Below the pieces are notes generated by a model. It was not told the DNA's origin. It worked only from the letters and a program-made list of their open reading frames with translations, and made no database searches. This document shows, in pieces, positions 26,290 through 35,335 of a stretch of DNA of 64,000 bases. The position numbers and the translations under genes were made by a program. The number at the start of each line of letters is the position of its first letter. Position 1 is the first letter of the stretch. The stretch is from the NCBI GenBank assembly GCA_963721115.1, contig CAVRIA010000010.1:186001-250000 (forward strand), in the 5' to 3' direction. The DNA comes from CAVRIA01 sp963721115 (lineage in GTDB: Bacteria > Desulfobacterota > Binatia > HRBIN30 > CADEER01).

Positions 26290-28450
26290 TCAACCGCTTC
26301 TCTGCCTCGAGCGCCAGGCGTCCTTGACGATCTCCCACACCCCGGCGCCCTCCGCAGGGCTCGATCCCGTTCCGCGCAACGGCGACGAACGGCGGGCGGC
26401 CGGCGTGGCGCGCGTACAGGTCGGCCGGACGAACGGCGCTGTACTCCCCCAGCCCGTACCGTTCGGCGTAGACGCTGTAGTGCTCGCGCGGGCACACCGG
26501 CGCCAGCGCGCAGTCGGCGGCGTGCGGGCAGTCGACGACGGCGACGGCGAACGCCTCCCCCTCGCCGGCCGTGCCGCTGGCATGGACGAACTTCTCGCTC
26601 CGGTACTCCGTACCGGCGAGCGGGAACGCCACGTCCGGGAACGACGCGCCGAGGACCGGCAGGCGCGTGCTGCGCTCGGCCTGCCAGCGCAGGCACGGAT
26701 GGCGAAAGGCGCCGGCCACCACCGCCAGCGCCCAGGAGCGCTCGGCGGCGGCGAGCGGCTTCAGATCGGCGAGCAGCCGGTCGAGCAGCTCGGTCTCGCG
26801 CAGCGCCGAGTCGACGTACGGATCGCGCGTCGTCGGCCGCATCGGATAGGGCAGATGGGCGTCGACCCGCTCGATCCCCGTGCGGCGCAGCCAGCGCAGC
26901 ATCGGAACGATCTCGTGCACGTTCTGCTTGACGAAGATCGTGCTGATCTGCACGGCCTCCGAGGCGCCGTCGGCGCGCAGCCCCGCGATCGCCTCGAGCA
27001 CCTCGCGGTGCGAGCCCGGGGTGCCGGTGACGGCGTCGTGGGTCTGCTCGCTCATGCCGTAGAGGGGAACGAACACCCTGAAGCGCGAGGGGACGCGGCG
27101 CAGGAGCTCCTGTCGGAACGCGGCGTCGGCGAGGCGCCGGCCGGTGGAGAAAATCGTCAGCGCCGGGAAGCCCATGTCGCGAACCGCTTCCAGGACGTCG
27201 AGAACGCGCGAGTGCCGCAGCGGATCGATACCGTTCAGGCGCACTTCCCGCACACCGCGCTGGCGCGCCTTCTCGAGCTGCATTCGGGCGTCGTCGAGAT
27301 CGACGGCGCCGGCGTCGGTCGGGGTGACGTAGGACTTGACGGAACAGAACACGCAGCGCTGGCCGCATTCGGGGTCGAGGGCGAGGTTGAGCGCCGGCGG
27401 CGGTCCGGCGGGCTCCGTCACCGCCGTCGAGCCACCGGCGGAGTCGCCCTCGAGACGCGCCTCGATCGCATCGGAGCGCGGCGGATACGACATGGCGCGG
27501 ATGTCGGCCGCGGCCTGCGGCACGCGGATCTCGAGCGCCGACGACGATTTGAGTCGCAGCAGCGCTCCCACCCACGACGCCAGCGAAGCCACGTCCGCCG
27601 GCACCTGGTCGACGTCGCCGTCGTGCGCGATGCCGAGCGACAGCCGCCCGCAGCGGCCGAAGGCTTTCGACTGGTCGCCGTCGGCGCGCAGCGTCAGCCG
27701 CGCCGTCTGCTCGCGATCGGCGCGGCTGAACTCCAGCACGTAGGCGCTGAAGTCCGCGCTCTGCCGGCGCGCGACACTGGGCAGGTAGACGCCCTGAAAC
27801 ACCCAGCCGAGCAACGCCGGGCCGTCCACCTCGATCTCCGGCGCCAGGAACTCGGCGATGCCCGGCGCGTCGAAGATCAACGCGGCGGGAAGCGCCGCTT
27901 CCGGTACCTGCGCGAAACGCTCGTGCCGGTCGCCGAGCAGCGGAATCGCGGGCTGCATGACGCCGGCCAGGCGAAGCCTCGCCGCGTCGTCGCCGAGCCC
28001 GGCCTCGGCGGCCAGATGCGGAAAGTAGCGCGCGATCGGAACGCCGCCGCGCAGCAGCAGCTTGGCGAAGCCGCGCGTGACCTCGGCGGCCTCCCGGTCG
28101 TCGAGCCCGCTGACCTGCCGGTACGACACGTCGCCGAGCGGGGTGGACTGCAGGCAACGCCCTTCGCCGCGCTGTCGAACCAGGATCTGGATCTGCGCCG
28201 AGCCGTCGTCGCGCTCGAGCCAGAAGGACACGGCCGTCGGAAAGGCCCCGGTGACGCGGGCGATCCGCCAGCCGGAGATCCCGCTGGCGTCACCCGGCGG
28301 TCCCAGCTCGGACGGGCCGCCGGTCGCGCGGTTCGATGTTGGTCTCTCGGTGCTCACGGGACAGGAGGAGTCTCGTCCACCGTTGTAGCACGGGGGTTTT
28401 CGAGGGTCGACGCAATTTCGATCCTTCACTGCTGCCGAACCGGAGCGCAT
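26290..28450 (-). CDS. Module X (two copies) - radical SAM protein (frame change near 26365)
   Basis: About 720 codons. The ATG at 28450 has GAGG at the right spacing. Two module X copies precede the enzyme: GISGWRIARVTGAF... near residue 57 and LLGWVFQGVYLPS...LRADGDQSKAFGRCGRLSLGI near 205-300. The rSAM motif CGQRCVFCSV is near 361. SGGEP is replaced by RLNGIDPLRHS, closer to wing-type rSAM enzymes. A Cys-rich tail follows (DCPHAADCALAPVCPREHY). After NGIE the better-looking C-terminus, AEGAGVWEIVKDAWR with a TGA at 26290-26292, needs a one-base frame change. Without it the frame fuses to the SGNH protein. It is divergent from the dioxygenase gene, 74 bases away. Confidence 0.75.
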
Positions 28451-28524
28451 GTCCTCGTTTCATCTCCGAGCACCGCTTGGTATTGGTACGAACGACGGCT
28501 CGGCGTTCCGGGCCGGAATTTCCC

Positions 28525-29817
28525 ATGCAACCCACCGCCCCGCACGCCCGTTTCGCGATCCCCCCCGGACAGGAGGCGCTGGTGGCGCGGATGCTCGATC
28601 CCGGCGCCGCTCTCGGCGGCTGGACGCTGGTGCGCGCCGCCATCCAGCGGGACGCGATCCACGCCCACTACCGGGGAGCGGGCGGCGAGAGCGCGCGGAT
28701 GGTGCTGAAGGCCAGGGAGGACGCGCCCCCGAAGTGGCGCCGCACTGGGCGGTTCGCCATCGGTGTCGCGGCCGACCCGCAGGGGCCCGCCGCGGTGCTT
28801 CTCTTCCGCGCCCTACTCGACGCCGTGATCGCCCTCGAGGACGGCTTCGTCTGGCAGGAGATCGGTGCCGCCGACGCCTCCCGAGCGGACGCCGACGAGG
28901 CCGGCCGGGGGCGGGCCGCCGAGGCCGACATCGACCTGCACCTGGACCACACCCCGTTCATCGACCTCGGCATCGAGTTCGATCACCGCGGCGCCCTGGC
29001 CGAGGCCACGGCGCTGGCCGATCGCTTCGTCGCCTACCAGAGCGACCCGCGCTACGGGATCACCGGCTGGCGCGGTCTGGCCCTGCAGGCGCTCGACGGC
29101 GATCCGGCGCACGTCGCGACCACCGAGGAAGACGCCGGCGTCTGCCAGGACCAGTCGCGCTACCGCCTGACCGACGTCGCGGCGCTCTGTCCGATCACCA
29201 TGGCGTTGCTCGAGCGCCTGCTCGACTTCGACAACTGCCGCACCGTCGCCTTCCTGATGCTGCTCCCCGGCGCCCGCATCACCGTCCACGTCGACGGCGT
29301 CGGACCGCCGGTGATGCGCTCTCTCAGCGTCGCTCTCAACATGCCGCCCGGATGCCGGCTGGTGATCGACTGCAACCCCGACGGCAGCAACAACCCGTAC
29401 ACCCGCACCGCCCCCTTCCGCGACGGCAGCGTTCTGCTCCTGAACGTCGCCAAGCAGCACTACGTCGTCAACGACTCGGACGTGCCGCGCATCCATGTCG
29501 TCGCGCGCGGCTCGCTGCGCATACCGGCGACGCGACTGCTCGCCCTCGCCGAGGCTCAGGACGGCATGCGCGGGCGCGCCGCGCGTCGAGGCGGCGCTCG
29601 CCGCCAAGCGCAGCGTCGTCGGAGGAGAAGCGCCCGGGGGCGCCTCGACGGCGCCCGTACGGCATGCTGCGGACGGCGGCGCGCCCCGTACCGCGGTCCT
29701 CTCGCCCTGGGTCTCGACGCTCGCCGACGACGCCCGCGACCGCCTTCTCGCGCTCGTCGATCTCGGCGAGTCGGTGCTCTCCGCGCGCATCGGTCCCGCC
29801 CCCGAAGCGGCGGGTGA
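28525..29817 (+). CDS. Module X - 2-oxoglutarate/Fe(II) dioxygenase-like protein
   Basis: Residues 8-115 are a clear module X (FAIPPGQEALVARMLD, WTLVRAAIQRDAIHAHY, RRTGRFAIGV, ALEDGFVW). A domain like aspartyl/asparaginyl beta-hydroxylases follows: MLLPGARITVHVDGVG near 255 with candidate metal ligands His and Asp, LSVALNMPPGCRLVID, LLLNVAKQHYVVNDS near 311 with the second His, and VVARGSLRI. Family members hydroxylate Asp, Asn or Pro side chains. The convincing protein ends near residue 350 (base about 29575). After that this frame is arginine-rich nonsense, while the next frame becomes coding. This and the following rSAM region are therefore probably one X-dioxygenase-X-rSAM chain with a one-base insertion at CGCGGGCGCG. 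Confidence 0.75.
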   Translation: MQPTAPHARFAIPPGQEALVARMLDPGAALGGWTLVRAAIQRDAIHAHYRGAGGESARMVLKAREDAPPKWRRTGRFAIGVAADPQGPAAVLLFRALLDAVIALEDGFVWQEIGAADASRADADEAGRGRAAEADIDLHLDHTPFIDLGIEFDHRGALAEATALADRFVAYQSDPRYGITGWRGLALQALDGDPAHVATTEEDAGVCQDQSRYRLTDVAALCPITMALLERLLDFDNCRTVAFLMLLPGARITVHVDGVGPPVMRSLSVALNMPPGCRLVIDCNPDGSNNPYTRTAPFRDGSVLLLNVAKQHYVVNDSDVPRIHVVARGSLRIPATRLLALAEAQDGMRGRAARRGGARRQAQRRRRRSARGRLDGARTACCGRRRAPYRGPLALGLDARRRRPRPPSRARRSRRVGALRAHRSRPRSGG

Positions 29818-31003
29818 CTGGCGGGGCGAGATCGGAGTGCGCCTTCCGTCGGGACACACGACCCTGCTCGATTTCCATGCGGCGACTCCCGATCGTCCGG
29901 CCTGGTTCCGCACCGCCAACCTCGCCTGCTCCTACCGCGCCGAGGGCGGCGACCCCTTCGCCGAGGCCGGCGACGACGCCTTCCTGGCGGCGCTTCGCGA
30001 ACGCCTGGTGCGGATCGACCCGCCGCCGCCCGCCGCCACCGCGGCGCCCGTCGCCGCGCTTCTCGCCGCGCTCGAGCGCTACCGCCCGTTCCTGCCGGTC
30101 AAGGACGAGGACTACCGCATCGTCTTCACCGGCGGCGACCAGCCGGTCGGGATCCTGTGGTTCGGATTCCGCTGCAACCAGGACTGTCGCATGTGCTGGC
30201 AGGGCCGCGACTGGCCCTCCCCGCCGGACGATGTCTTCGACCGCTGGCTCGAGGAGCTGTGCGGGGCCGGCGTCGGCGGCCTCATCCTGAGCGGCGGCGA
30301 GCCCACCCTGCACCCGCGGCTGCCCCATTGGCTGCGGCGCGCCTCGCGCGCCGGCGTGCACGTCACGCTCGAGACCAACGCCATCCGTTTCACCGAGCCC
30401 GGCGTCCTCGACGAGCTGCGCGGCGCCGGCCTGGAGAGCGTCGTGGTCTCCCTGCATGCGGCGGACCCCTCGGTTTCCGACATGCTGACCATGGCACCGG
30501 GCACGTTCGCGCGCACCGTCGCCGGCGCCCGCGCCGCCCTGGCCGCGGGCTTGCGTGTGGGGGTGCACTGCGTGGTGGAGCGCGGAAACGTCGCCGGGCT
30601 CGAGGCGCACGCCCGCTTCGTCGCCGCCGAGCTTCGCGCCGGCGACAGGCGGGTCGCGCACGTGAGCTACAGCTTTCCCATCGCCTATCACCGGCGCGAC
30701 CTCTACCGGGACGCCATCCCGGCGCTCGACGAGGTGCGCCCGCGCCTCTCCGCCGCGGCGCGACACCTGCGCGCCGAGGACATCGACGTCCGCTTCCTCG
30801 GCACCAGCGGCTTCCCGCCCTGCGCCTTCGACGATCCCGCTTCGCTGGTCTCGCTGCTGCCCGAGGTGGTCAGCGAGGAAATGCGCGCCGACCGCGTCTT
30901 CCTGGAGCCGTGCGCGGCGTGCGCTCTGCGCCAGCGCTGCCTCGGCATCCACAGGACCTACGCCGACGCGCACGGGGCGCGCGGGGTGGAAGCCGTGCGC
31001 TGA
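29495..31003 (+). CDS. Module X - radical SAM protein, probably the C-terminal half of the dioxygenase gene
   Basis: The frame opens with an ATG at 29495, but coding character starts only near 29580 (VEAALAAKRSVVGGEAP). No sensible start codon lies near 29580, which is why a fusion with the upstream dioxygenase is likely. Module X spans about 29720-30020 (RLLALVDLGESVLSARIG, WRGEIGVRLPSG, WFRTANLACSYRAEGG). The rSAM core has CNQDCRMCWQ near 30175, SGGEPTLHPRLP, LETNAIRFTEPG, VVVSLHAADPSVSDML, and tail CAAC...CLG...YADAHGARGVE. It resembles the rSAM gene at 21129. It is followed by a long gene-free repeat region. Confidence 0.83.
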   Translation: MSSRAARCAYRRRDCSPSPRLRTACAGAPRVEAALAAKRSVVGGEAPGGASTAPVRHAADGGAPRTAVLSPWVSTLADDARDRLLALVDLGESVLSARIGPAPEAAGDWRGEIGVRLPSGHTTLLDFHAATPDRPAWFRTANLACSYRAEGGDPFAEAGDDAFLAALRERLVRIDPPPPAATAAPVAALLAALERYRPFLPVKDEDYRIVFTGGDQPVGILWFGFRCNQDCRMCWQGRDWPSPPDDVFDRWLEELCGAGVGGLILSGGEPTLHPRLPHWLRRASRAGVHVTLETNAIRFTEPGVLDELRGAGLESVVVSLHAADPSVSDMLTMAPGTFARTVAGARAALAAGLRVGVHCVVERGNVAGLEAHARFVAAELRAGDRRVAHVSYSFPIAYHRRDLYRDAIPALDEVRPRLSAAARHLRAEDIDVRFLGTSGFPPCAFDDPASLVSLLPEVVSEEMRADRVFLEPCAACALRQRCLGIHRTYADAHGARGVEAVR

Positions 31004-31030
31004 ATCGCTTCTTTCGCTTCGCGATGAGGC

Positions 31031-31195
31031 GCGGGGGAGCAGCCCCGCTCCGACATTGGGGTCCACCCGAGGGGCGGCGGGTGTCCGGTGTCATTCTCGA
31101 CTCTCGGTCGGAGACAAGAAGCCCGTCCACCTCCCCGTTGATCACAAGGAACCGGGTTGTTCTGTGCGGGGCTTGCGCCCCTGCAACCCCACCGG
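31031..31195 (+). repeat. Imperfect direct repeat, copy A
   Basis: It matches copy B at 31740-31897. Shared blocks include GGGGTCCACCCG, GTCGGAGACAAG, TGATCACAAGGAACCGG and TTCTGTGCGGGGC, with substitutions and small gaps between them. Function is unknown. Confidence 0.7.
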
Positions 31196-31421
31196 GGAGG
31201 GAACCGCTCAGACGCCGCGGTTCTCTCCCCGCACCCCTCTCTCCGGTGGCTCCGCTCCGAGGCGAATGTGCTTCCCCGTTCAGCACCGGACATCGGCGGT
31301 CGGCGCGCGTAACGGGAGACGCCCCACTGCCTGAATCTACGCGCCACTGACGGGAATCGACTCCCTCGGTCTCGTGCACGGCTTCACCACCGCGCCACTC
31401 TCTGCCGATCTCGTTCTCCCG

Positions 31422-31457
31422 CCTCTTCGAAAGGTCGAGGCCTTGGAGTTTTGATTT
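31422..31457 (+). repeat. CCTCTTCGAAAGGTCGAGG dispersed repeat, copy 1
   Basis: CCTCTTCGAAAGGTCGAGG and the following GCCTT...TGATTTC recur at 33276-33312 in the same orientation, so the selenoprotein gene is bracketed by direct repeats about 1.85 kb apart. Confidence 0.6.
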
Positions 31458-31739
31458 CTTCTTCTTTCGCTTCGCGATGAAGCGCTTCGCTCGGTGTGCG
31501 CGGCACGTTCAGTCGGAGTGTTTCGACCACATGCCTCGTTCCGAGCACAACGCTCTCTTCGAACGCGCGCGTGGACGCGGTTCGGGCAAAGCCGCGCAAG
31601 AAAGGTGGTGGTCGATCGGGTGGCTCACTGGGACTCGGCTGCCTGGCCGCGGGGCGACCACTACACCCTATTTGCCCGCGCAGCGTTCAAGGGAAGTGGG
31701 AGCTCGAGGGCGACAACCGTAGGTTTCGCCCTCGAAGGG

Positions 31740-31897
31740 CGCGGGGACGTCAGCCCCGCACCGACAAGGGGGGTCCACCCGCTGGGTGGCGGCGGAGTCC
31801 GGCGGGATCGGGATCGCGGTCGGAGACAAGGAGCCGCCCCGCCTCCCCTTTGATCACAAGGAACCGGTCTGTTCTGTGCGGGGCTCCGCCGCTGCGC
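31740..31897 (+). repeat. Imperfect direct repeat, copy B
   Basis: The second copy of the 31031-31195 unit, same orientation, 89 bases upstream of the selenoprotein start. It could contain the selenoprotein promoter region; I see no clear -35/-10. Confidence 0.7.
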
Positions 31898-31985
31898 CCT
31901 TGCGATTCCGCCACTTCGCCGAGGGCGAAAACGGGCCGCGCGGTTGCACGCTCTTCGTCACGCCCGCTAGGTTGACGCCGCAACC

Positions 31986-33227
31986 ATGGCGAAGCGCTTC
32001 GACGACTACGAGGACGAGCTCGGCTTCGTCGCCCCCCTTCCCGCCACCGATGGGCAGCGGCTGATCCCGCCCGCGGGGTTCCCGACCGGTCCCGCACTGG
32101 GCGACCCCCTCCCCGACTTCGAGCTGCCCGGGGCGGACGGCCGCACCATCCGCCTGCACGCAGATCGCGGGCGTTCGAAGGCGGTGGTCACCTTTCTCCG
32201 CTCGGCCGTCTGGTGACCCCCCTGCATGACGCATCTCGTGGAGATGCAACGTGCGCTGCCGAAGCTTCGCGCCGCCGGCATCAAGCTCTACGTGGTGTCG
32301 TACGACGAGCGCGAGGCGCTCGCCGACTTCTCCCGGGCGCACGGGATCGAGTTTCCCATGCTCTCCGACGTCGGCTCCCGCGTCATCCGCCAGTACGGGA
32401 TCCTGAACACGCAGGTCCCGAAGCATGAGGCGCCGTTCTACGGCATCCCCTATCCGGGCTCGTACGTCACGGACGAGGACGGCCGAGTCGTCGCGAAGTT
32501 CTTCCCCCGCCACATCGCCATGCGCGAGAGCGCCGAGAGCTTCATCGACGGAGCCCTCGGCGAGATATTCGTCGCCGCCGACGAGCCGCAAGTGCACGGT
32601 GGCGAAGACGACGTCCGGATCGACGTCGTCTTCCACGGTGGGCGCTCGTTCCGCAACGGCGTGCCGCGCCGCATCGTCGTCCGATTCCACCTGCCCGACG
32701 GGCTTCACATCTATGGCGAGCCGGTGCCGGACGGCATGGTCGCGACTGCCATCGCCGTCCAGGGGCCCGAGGGGCTCGTCGTCGAGCCGCCCGTGCTTCC
32801 GCCGACGGAGACCCTCCGGCTCGAAGCGCTCGACACGGAGCTCCAGGTCTGGAGCGGTCAGGTCGACCTGGTGGTGCCGGTGTGGGCCAGCGATCGCCTC
32901 CTGCCGCTCGCCCCGGGACCGAGCCACCCCGAGCACGCCGACCTCCAGGTGATCGTCCGTTACCAGGCCTGCGACGACCAGACCTGCCGGCTTCCGCGCA
33001 CGGAGACGTTCACGCTGACGATCCCACTCGAGGCGTCCGCGACGCCGCGGCTTCCCATCTTCCGCGGCAATCCCGCCACAACCACCATGTCGTCGGCGCG
33101 GCACATGCGGAAGATGATCCTGCGCAGCCTCGCGCGTCGGCCGTGGCTGGTGTTCCGTACGGCGCGCTATCTGCTCTCGCAGTTGCGCTCGCTGCGCGAC
33201 GGCCCGGGCGCAAGCGGTGGACGCTGA
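31986..33227 (+). CDS. Selenocysteine-containing peroxiredoxin-like protein with DsbD-N-like domain
   Basis: Read with the in-frame TGA at 32214-32216 as selenocysteine, this is one 413-residue protein. The N-terminal half is an AhpC/TSA-type thioredoxin fold: PDFELPGADGRTIRL, VVTFLRSAVW-Sec-PPCMTHLVEMQ (residue 77 is Sec, motif UxxC where relatives have CxYC), and MLSDVGSRVIRQYGI. The C-terminal half (FHLPDGLHIYGEPVPDG, VIVRYQACDDQTCRLP) resembles the N-terminal domain of DsbD with its Cys pair. Stopping at the TGA would give 76 residues lacking the active site, and starting at the ATG at 32226 would delete it. A hairpin of SECIS type follows the TGA. The likely role is thiol peroxidase or disulfide reductase. 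A C-terminal basic helix (RMILRSLARRPW region) has no clear membrane segment. Confidence 0.85.
32224..32254 (+). promoter_or_regulatory. Bacterial SECIS-like hairpin
   Basis: GCATCTC, loop GTG, GAGATGC: a perfect 7-bp stem at 32231-32247. It is extended below a two-base internal loop by GCATG pairing with CGTGC (32224-32228 with 32250-32254, one G-U). The loop centre is 23 bases after the TGA, and its first base is G. Both fit bacterial SECIS elements read by SelB. It lies inside the coding sequence, as bacterial SECIS elements do. Confidence 0.75.
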
Positions 33228-33275
33228 ACGGCCGCGCAAGCTCGATCGGGGCTACAAAACGGCCTGCCCTTCACC

Positions 33276-33348
33276 CCTCTTCGAAAGGTCGAGGCCTTTC
33301 ACTTCTGATTTCAAACCCAACAACCAACAACTCAACAACCCAACAACC
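33276..33348 (+). repeat. CCTCTTCGAAAGGTCGAGG dispersed repeat, copy 2, followed by a CAACAAC tract
   Basis: 33276-33312 repeats the 31422-31457 sequence. 33312-33348 is a low-complexity run of CAACAA/CCAACAA units ending six bases before the stop of the minus-strand TPR gene. This is simple sequence, not coding. Confidence 0.6.
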
Positions 33349-33353
33349 TGCAT

Positions 33354-35277
33354 TTACGCGAGCGCCAGAAGGGCCCGCCTCTCGCCGGCTTCCCAATCGG
33401 GCGTGGTGACGGGCCGCTGATACACAATCGAGCGAATCACGTCGGTGCCCGGCGCGAACCAGAAGGCGCAGCTCGACGAACGGTTGCCGCGCATCAGCAC
33501 CAGGGCCTGCGCGGCGACCCGCTGCTGCGTCTCGGCACTCGGCGAGCCCGGCCACCATCCGTCCACCCGCGCGGCTCTCGCGGCGTCCGAGAGCAGCGCC
33601 GTGGCGGCGCCGTCGAGGTGCGCGAACGCCTCGTCGCGAGCCGCGGCCCGCCCCCGCGCGTGCTCCACCAGCACGCGAAGGACCCATGCCGCGACGCGGC
33701 TGGGATGCGTCCGACAGGCCTCCTCGAGCTCGGCCGCCGCCTCGTCCAGGCGCCCGAGCCGGAAGAGCGCTTCGCCGCGGTAGACGGGCAGCGTCGCTCC
33801 CCGGAACCCCATCACCTTCACCCCCTCGTCCAGGGTGCTCAGCCCGCGCCCCGCGTCGCCCAGCAGGACGCAGGCTGGCGCCGAGGCCGATCCAGGCCCA
33901 CGTGGTGCGCGGCGCCGCCGCCAGGATGCGCTCGAACTTGCCGCGCGCCGCGTCGTAGTCGCCCGCCCACAGGTACAGCTCGGCCTCGTAGCACTCGGCG
34001 ATCGGATGCGGCCCGATGCGGGCGAGCTCGGCGACGACCTCCGCCTTGGCGCGGTCGATGCCGATCCAAGGGGTGGCGTGCTGCACCTCGCGCACGCGGT
34101 GCCTGGCGCCGCGCGGAACGCGAACCGACTGCAGCTCGCCACCGCGCACGACGCTCGGAAATGGGGATCGGTTGCCCTTCAGCAGAGCCAGGGCCTCGGC
34201 GGCGGCGGCGGCGAGCGTGCTCGCGGCGATGCGCCCGTCCGCGACGGGCAGCTCGATGCCCAGAGCCTGGATCTGCCCCTCGAGCAGCCCGTCGTAGGCC
34301 GAAAGCGTGGCCCACTCCTCCCGATCGAGCTCGCCCTTCACCAGGACCCAGAGCAGCTTGGCGGGAAAATAGTCGGGCACCTCGTTCTGGACCCGCGTGA
34401 GCTCGCGCCTGGCCCCCGCCAGGTCGTTGCGGCGCAGCAGGATCTCGGCGAGCCAGGTTCGCAGCGTCGGCCCGAGGTCGCCGCGCCGGCGAGCGAGGTC
34501 GCGCTCGGCGCGGTCGAGATCTCCCCCCATCACGGAGGCACCGACCATGACGGCGATCGCCCGCTCGCAGCCCGGATCGCGCTCGCAGGCACTCGACGCG
34601 TGCTCGTACGCCCGGGACCACGCGCCGCCGAAGAGCGCCAGCTGGCCGAGCACGGCGCGCCCCTCCGGGGTCTCGACGTGCCTGTCCGCCTCGCGCTCGG
34701 CCAGGTCGAAGAAGCCGGCTTCGAGGAGCTTGTCGACGACGTCGAGCCAGCGCGCCGGATCGAGCTGCAGGGCGCGGGTGGCGGCGCGTCGCGCGGTGTC
34801 GAGGTCGCCGGCGTCGACGGCCAGTCGCAGCTGGGCGCGATACTGGTGGGCGGCGCCGTCCTTGGCGCGGAGAACCCGTCCGAGGTGCGCCAGGGCGATC
34901 TGCGGTCTGCCCATGCCCTGAAAGTGGAGCACCGCCGCCTCGTGCACCCTCGCGTCGTCCGCGACCCGCAACAGCGCGCCGAGCGCACCGCCGCCCTCCT
35001 GCTCGAAGCGCAGCCGCTTGAGCAGGGAGTAGCGCAGGCGGAGCGCATAGGCGTCGTCGCCGTGCGCCCGCAGGTGCTCTTCCAGCGCGTCGAGCGCCTC
35101 CTGATACAGGCGCAGGAGGTAGAGCAGCCGCGCTCCGATGAAGCGCGTCAGTCGCTCCGGATCCGCCGCCAGGGCGCGGGCGAGGTCCACCGCCGTCCCC
35201 CGCCTTCCCTCCGCGATGGAGTCGAGGCAGGCGCGCAGATCGGCGCCGGCGCGGGCCGGGAGTCGCGGGCGATCCAT
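33354..35277 (-). CDS. TPR-repeat protein (frame change near 33870)
   Basis: About 641 codons from the ATG at 35277, made almost wholly of helical TPR-like repeats (LLYLLRLYQEALDALEEHLRAHG, LAHLGRVLRAKDG, ARRAATRALQLDPARWLDVV, EAELYLWAGDYDAARGKFE, LFRLGRLDEAAAELEEA). No signal peptide or catalytic motif is seen, so it is probably a cytoplasmic scaffold. Frames differ by one base near 33865-33875, where IGLGAS continues in the next frame as ACVLLGDAGRGLSTLDEG. The stop is a TAA at 33354. The GT-C gene at 35336 lies 58 bases upstream on the same strand, so both may be co-transcribed. Confidence 0.75.
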
Positions 35278-35335
35278 CAGGCGTTCACTCTTACCCGTGC
35301 GACCCGCCGCGGAGCAACGCGAGCCCGGCACCGTG

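Larger units (their letters stand above)
31004..31985. other. Gene-free, repeat-bearing interval
   Basis: 982 bases without a convincing gene. It contains two imperfect copies of a ~155-base sequence, a 20-base direct repeat (CTTCTTTCGCTTCGCGATGA at 31008 and 31461), and one arm of a dispersed CCTCTTCGAAAGGTCGAGG repeat. The other arm of that repeat lies beyond the selenoprotein gene. Short open frames here are arginine- and proline-rich and share no motif with known proteins. No promoter could be assigned. Confidence 0.6.

Noticed and set aside
24818..28450. A single 1210-residue rSAM-SGNH fusion protein
   Set aside because: The frame is open, but the join reads CGGRRGVGDRQGRLALEAEK, while the next frame gives a better C-terminus and stop at 26290, and a GTG start for the SGNH part follows 17 bases later. 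A fusion remains possible.
31340..31410. tRNA-like stretch on the minus strand (GGGAGTCGATTCCC resembling a T-arm)
   Set aside because: The T-stem is only four pairs with a six-base loop, and no acceptor or anticodon stem can be paired around it. It is treated as part of the repeat-rich gap.
32226..33227. Separate 333-residue protein starting at the ATG at 32226
   Set aside because: It would begin in the middle of the redox active site and lack the N-terminal half of the thioredoxin fold. Reading the TGA as Sec explains both parts.
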